From: Acidobacteriota bacterium
GTDB lineage: Bacteria; Acidobacteriota; Terriglobia; Terriglobales; Acidobacteriaceae
Direction of reading: 5' to 3'
Assembly: GCA_021810735.1 (NCBI GenBank)
Contig: JAJZIF010000021.1
Span: 1-18,763, forward strand
DNA: 18,763 nt
In this document: piece by piece, positions 16,674 through 18,763 of the stretch
How the letters are laid out: the number at the start of each line of letters is the position of its first letter
How positions within the stretch are numbered: position 1 is the first letter of the stretch
Translations under genes and position numbers: made by a program
Notes under the pieces: generated by a model
What the model saw: only the letters and a program-made list of their open reading frames with translations
Told to the model about the DNA's origin: nothing
Databases searched by the model: none

Positions 16674-17255
16674 GTGAAGAGATTGTCCACTTGCGGGAAG
16701 ATCGTTTCTGCCGCCCAAAGACTGCTGGACCGCCAAGGGGCCGAAGCTGTGACGATGCGGCGCGTGGCAGCGGCTGTGGGCGTGACTCCAATGGCACTCT
16801 ATCGCCATTTTGAGGACCGCGATGCCTTGCTAAATACGCTGGCGGATGCCGGATTTGAGGAACTGGCGCGGCGCGTGGGCGCGCTTGATTTGCCGGAAGA
16901 TCCTGAGAAGCAACTGAGGCGAATTCTGGATGTGTTTCTGGATTTTGCGCTGGAGCAGCCACACCTCTTCGAGCTGATGTTTTTGCACAAACGGGCTGGG
17001 GCGCGGCAGTTTCCGGGCGATTTTCGTACGGGGAAGTCACCGACGGCGAAGTTTGCCGCGGCGGCATTGGAAGCGGGCATGAAGCGGGGGATATTTCAAC
17101 GCGACGACGTGTGGGAGATCACGTTTGAGGTCGGCGCGCTATTGCAGGGGCTGGTGATGCTGTATCAGGGAGGGCGCGTGGGAGTTTCGGAAGCGGAATT
17201 TCGCGCCTTGTGCCATGGGGCATTTGGAAGGTATCTCAATGGGATCCGGCGATAG
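16674..17255 (+). CDS. TetR-family transcriptional regulator
   Basis: The 193-residue protein has an N-terminal TetR helix-turn-helix: KIVSAAQRLLDRQGAEAVTMRRVAAAVGVTPMALYRHFEDRDALL (about residues 9-53), in which VTPMALYRHF is the recognition helix region. A variable all-helical ligand and dimer domain follows (about 60-190) with FLDFALEQPHLFELMF. The start is GTG 16674: it leaves only eight residues before the first DNA-binding helix, which is normal, and no other start fits. No ribosome site can lie before it, because the operator palindromes run up to the start codon, so the mRNA may be leaderless or nearly so. The stop overlaps the next gene by 17 bp, which suggests one transcript and makes the Lnt-like gene the likely target besides itself. 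The ligand is unknown. Confidence 0.92.
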   Translation: MKRLSTCGKIVSAAQRLLDRQGAEAVTMRRVAAAVGVTPMALYRHFEDRDALLNTLADAGFEELARRVGALDLPEDPEKQLRRILDVFLDFALEQPHLFELMFLHKRAGARQFPGDFRTGKSPTAKFAAAALEAGMKRGIFQRDDVWEITFEVGALLQGLVMLYQGGRVGVSEAEFRALCHGAFGRYLNGIRR

Positions 17256-18717
17256 GTTTCGCCGCGGGTTGGTGGCGCTGGCGGTGTTTGCATCGACGGC
17301 GTTGATGCTGTTTTACGGCGATGGACTGATGCCGCTTTGGCCGCTGATGTGGCTGGCTCCGGTGCCGGTGCTTTGGTTTGCGCTTAGCAAACCGGCGTGG
17401 CAGGCGGGAGTGATGGCTGGGGCTGTGTGGATGGCCGGTGCATTGAACCTTTGGTCCTATCTGCACATTCTTCACGCGCCGCGGATACTGTGGTTTTTAG
17501 ATTTTGGGCTGGAAGCTGCTGCGTTTTCCGCAGGCGTGCTGTTGATGAGGACACTGGAGCGGCGCGAGGCGATATGGAGTGCGTGGATTGCGCTGCCTGC
17601 CGTGTGGGTGACGTTCGAATTTGTGCGCAATCTGCTTTGGACCAACGGTTCCGCGGGATGCGTTGCGTATTCGCAGTTGAATTTCTTGCCGTTTCTGCAG
17701 TTTGCCTCCGTGGCCGGACCGTGGGGCATGGGATTTGTGCTAATGCTGTTTCCTGCCGGGGTGGCGCTAGCGATGCATCGTTGGCGATCGGCGCGGCGGC
17801 AGGCAGTGTGTATGCTTGGGGCGACCACGGGCGTGGTGGCCGCAGTTTTGATTTTCGGGGCCGTGCGGATGGCGATTCCGCAGCCGGGGCCCAGCGTGAA
17901 GGTGGGGCTGATTGCCTCGGATGCCAATGGCGGTTCCTCGATCGACAAGCCGGGAGCTTCGACGCAGCACTTGTTTGCGCACTACGCTGAACGGGCTCGG
18001 GAACTGATTGCGCGGGGAGCCCGGGCGGTAGTGATGCCCGAGGACATGGGAATCGTTCCTGATGCCGACGTAGCGAAGGTCGACGCCGTTTTTCAGCCGA
18101 TTGCGGATCACTCCGGCGCAGTACTGGTGGTGGGTATGGCGCGCATGGGTGCGACGGGGCGGCACAACGAGGCGCGCATCTATACGCCGGATGGCGCGGT
18201 GCGCACCTACTACAAAGAACATCTGCTGCCGCCGTTCGAGACCAGCCACTTTACGCCGGGGAAGAAACAGGCAGAATTTGCCGGGCCGGGAAGCGCAGGC
18301 GAGCAAACCTGGGGCGTGGCGATCTGCAAAGACATGGACTTTACGAATCCGTCGCGCTCTTATGGACGAGCGGGCGTGGGGCTGATGCTGGTGCCGGCGT
18401 GGGATTTTCGGGCGGACGGGTTCTGGCACGGGCACATTGCGGTGATGCGGGCGGTGGAAGACGGGTTCAGCTTGGCGCGGAGTGCGCGGGATGGATTGCT
18501 GACCGTGGCGGATGATCGCGGAAGAATCGTTGCGGAAACGGCGAGTAGCAGTGCGCCGTTTGCCACACTGGTCGCCGAGGTCCCGACGGGGCACAGTGAG
18601 ACGGTGTTTCTGCTGTTGGGGAATTGGTTCGGTTGGCTCTCGATTGTGATAGCGGGGTTTGCAGTCGTGGAGGCGGTGAGGCTTCAGCGGCGATCGGACC
18701 CTGAAAGAACCGCATAG
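17239..18717 (+). CDS. lnt: Apolipoprotein N-acyltransferase-like membrane carbon-nitrogen hydrolase
   Basis: Lnt adds the third acyl chain to lipoprotein Cys at the periplasmic face of the inner membrane. The 492-residue protein has the right layout: about six N-terminal membrane helices (residues 9-210), a nitrilase-fold domain (about 218-460) and a final helix (about 465-482). The catalytic triad is visible: E268 (VVMPEDMG), K326 (YYKEHLLPPFE) and C363 (AICKDMDF). E334, eight residues after the Lys, matches the essential Glu343 of Escherichia coli Lnt. However, Tyr388-Glu389 of that enzyme correspond to Lys364-Asp365 here, so this is a divergent member and could be a paralogue with another acyl donor or acceptor. 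The start is ATG 17239, seven bases after GGAAGG and inside the end of tetR; an in-frame ATG at 17215 lacks that site. A terminator follows directly. Confidence 0.82.
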   Translation: MGSGDRFRRGLVALAVFASTALMLFYGDGLMPLWPLMWLAPVPVLWFALSKPAWQAGVMAGAVWMAGALNLWSYLHILHAPRILWFLDFGLEAAAFSAGVLLMRTLERREAIWSAWIALPAVWVTFEFVRNLLWTNGSAGCVAYSQLNFLPFLQFASVAGPWGMGFVLMLFPAGVALAMHRWRSARRQAVCMLGATTGVVAAVLIFGAVRMAIPQPGPSVKVGLIASDANGGSSIDKPGASTQHLFAHYAERARELIARGARAVVMPEDMGIVPDADVAKVDAVFQPIADHSGAVLVVGMARMGATGRHNEARIYTPDGAVRTYYKEHLLPPFETSHFTPGKKQAEFAGPGSAGEQTWGVAICKDMDFTNPSRSYGRAGVGLMLVPAWDFRADGFWHGHIAVMRAVEDGFSLARSARDGLLTVADDRGRIVAETASSSAPFATLVAEVPTGHSETVFLLLGNWFGWLSIVIAGFAVVEAVRLQRRSDPERTA

Positions 18718-18723
18718 GAAAAG

Positions 18724-18752
18724 AAAAGGCCCGGCGGGATGCCGGGCCTTTT
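18724..18752 (+). terminator. Rho-independent terminator after the lnt-like gene
   Basis: The stem AAAAGGCCCGGC / GCCGGGCCTTTT (12 bp) closes a GGGAT loop, starting seven bases after the stop codon. The A-run and T-run on both sides allow it to work in both directions. Confidence 0.92.
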
Positions 18753-18763
18753 GTGTGCAACTG

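Overview
The window looks like a piece of chromosome from an Acidobacteriota member, probably the Acidobacteriaceae/Terriglobia. This is inference from GC-rich coding with strong third-position C or G, a Ccm-type cytochrome c maturation set with a very short CcmD, a short ThiC, and Gram-negative envelope genes (LolA, an Lnt-like acyltransferase, lipoprotein signals, a type IV pilin). No database search was possible. No rRNA, tRNA, CRISPR array, transposase, phage gene or restriction gene was seen.

Layout. Bases 1-270 hold the start of a secreted BNR-repeat protein on the minus strand. A small two-helix membrane protein follows (451-663, minus). Next come ccmC-ccmD (905-1722, plus), the DAHP synthase aroF (2037-3110) and a YVTN beta-propeller lipoprotein (about 3058-4350). 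A minus-strand pair follows: a YihY/BrkB membrane protein and a membrane-bound HAMP-SpoIIE (PP2C) phosphatase (7584 down to 4438). A cold-shock protein with a long leader (7984-8190) is followed by queG (minus, 8217-9395), a UDP-glucuronate decarboxylase (9529-10479), a pilin-like protein and a LolA coupled by a TAATG overlap (10570-11792). A 119-bp palindromic repeat element (11851-11969) ends inside the stop codon of ccmB. The minus-strand cluster ccmE-ccmA-ybaK-ccmB spans 14397 down to 11966. thiC (14622-16076), a ytxH-like gene (16268-16516), and an overlapping tetR and lnt-like pair (16674-18717) complete the window, ending in a strong terminator.

Most interesting signals. (1) Genes for one pathway, cytochrome c maturation, lie at the two ends of a segment of about 11.5 kb whose strand composition is opposite to both flanks. 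Turning that segment round would put ccmC-ccmD beside ccmB on the same strand, so an inversion appears to have split one locus. (2) Both separated ccm units carry a CRP-type inverted repeat (GTGA-N6-TCAC) centred about 41-44 bp upstream of the start predicted from their -10 elements, which suggests shared control. (3) The ccmEAB cluster encodes a Cys-type CcmE (CxxxY) and contains a YbaK tRNA deacylase joined by ATGA overlaps on both sides. (4) The tetR/lnt-like unit starts directly after an array of four GTATAC palindromes, a probable self-operator.

How the genes relate. CcmA and CcmB form the ABC part of the heme-handling machine, CcmC and CcmD load heme on CcmE, and CcmE carries it in the periplasm. 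CcmF and the thiol components are not in the window. LolA, the Lnt-like protein and the propeller lipoprotein belong to lipoprotein and envelope biology. AroF, ThiC, QueG and UXS are housekeeping enzymes for aromatic amino acids, thiamine, queuosine and UDP-xylose.
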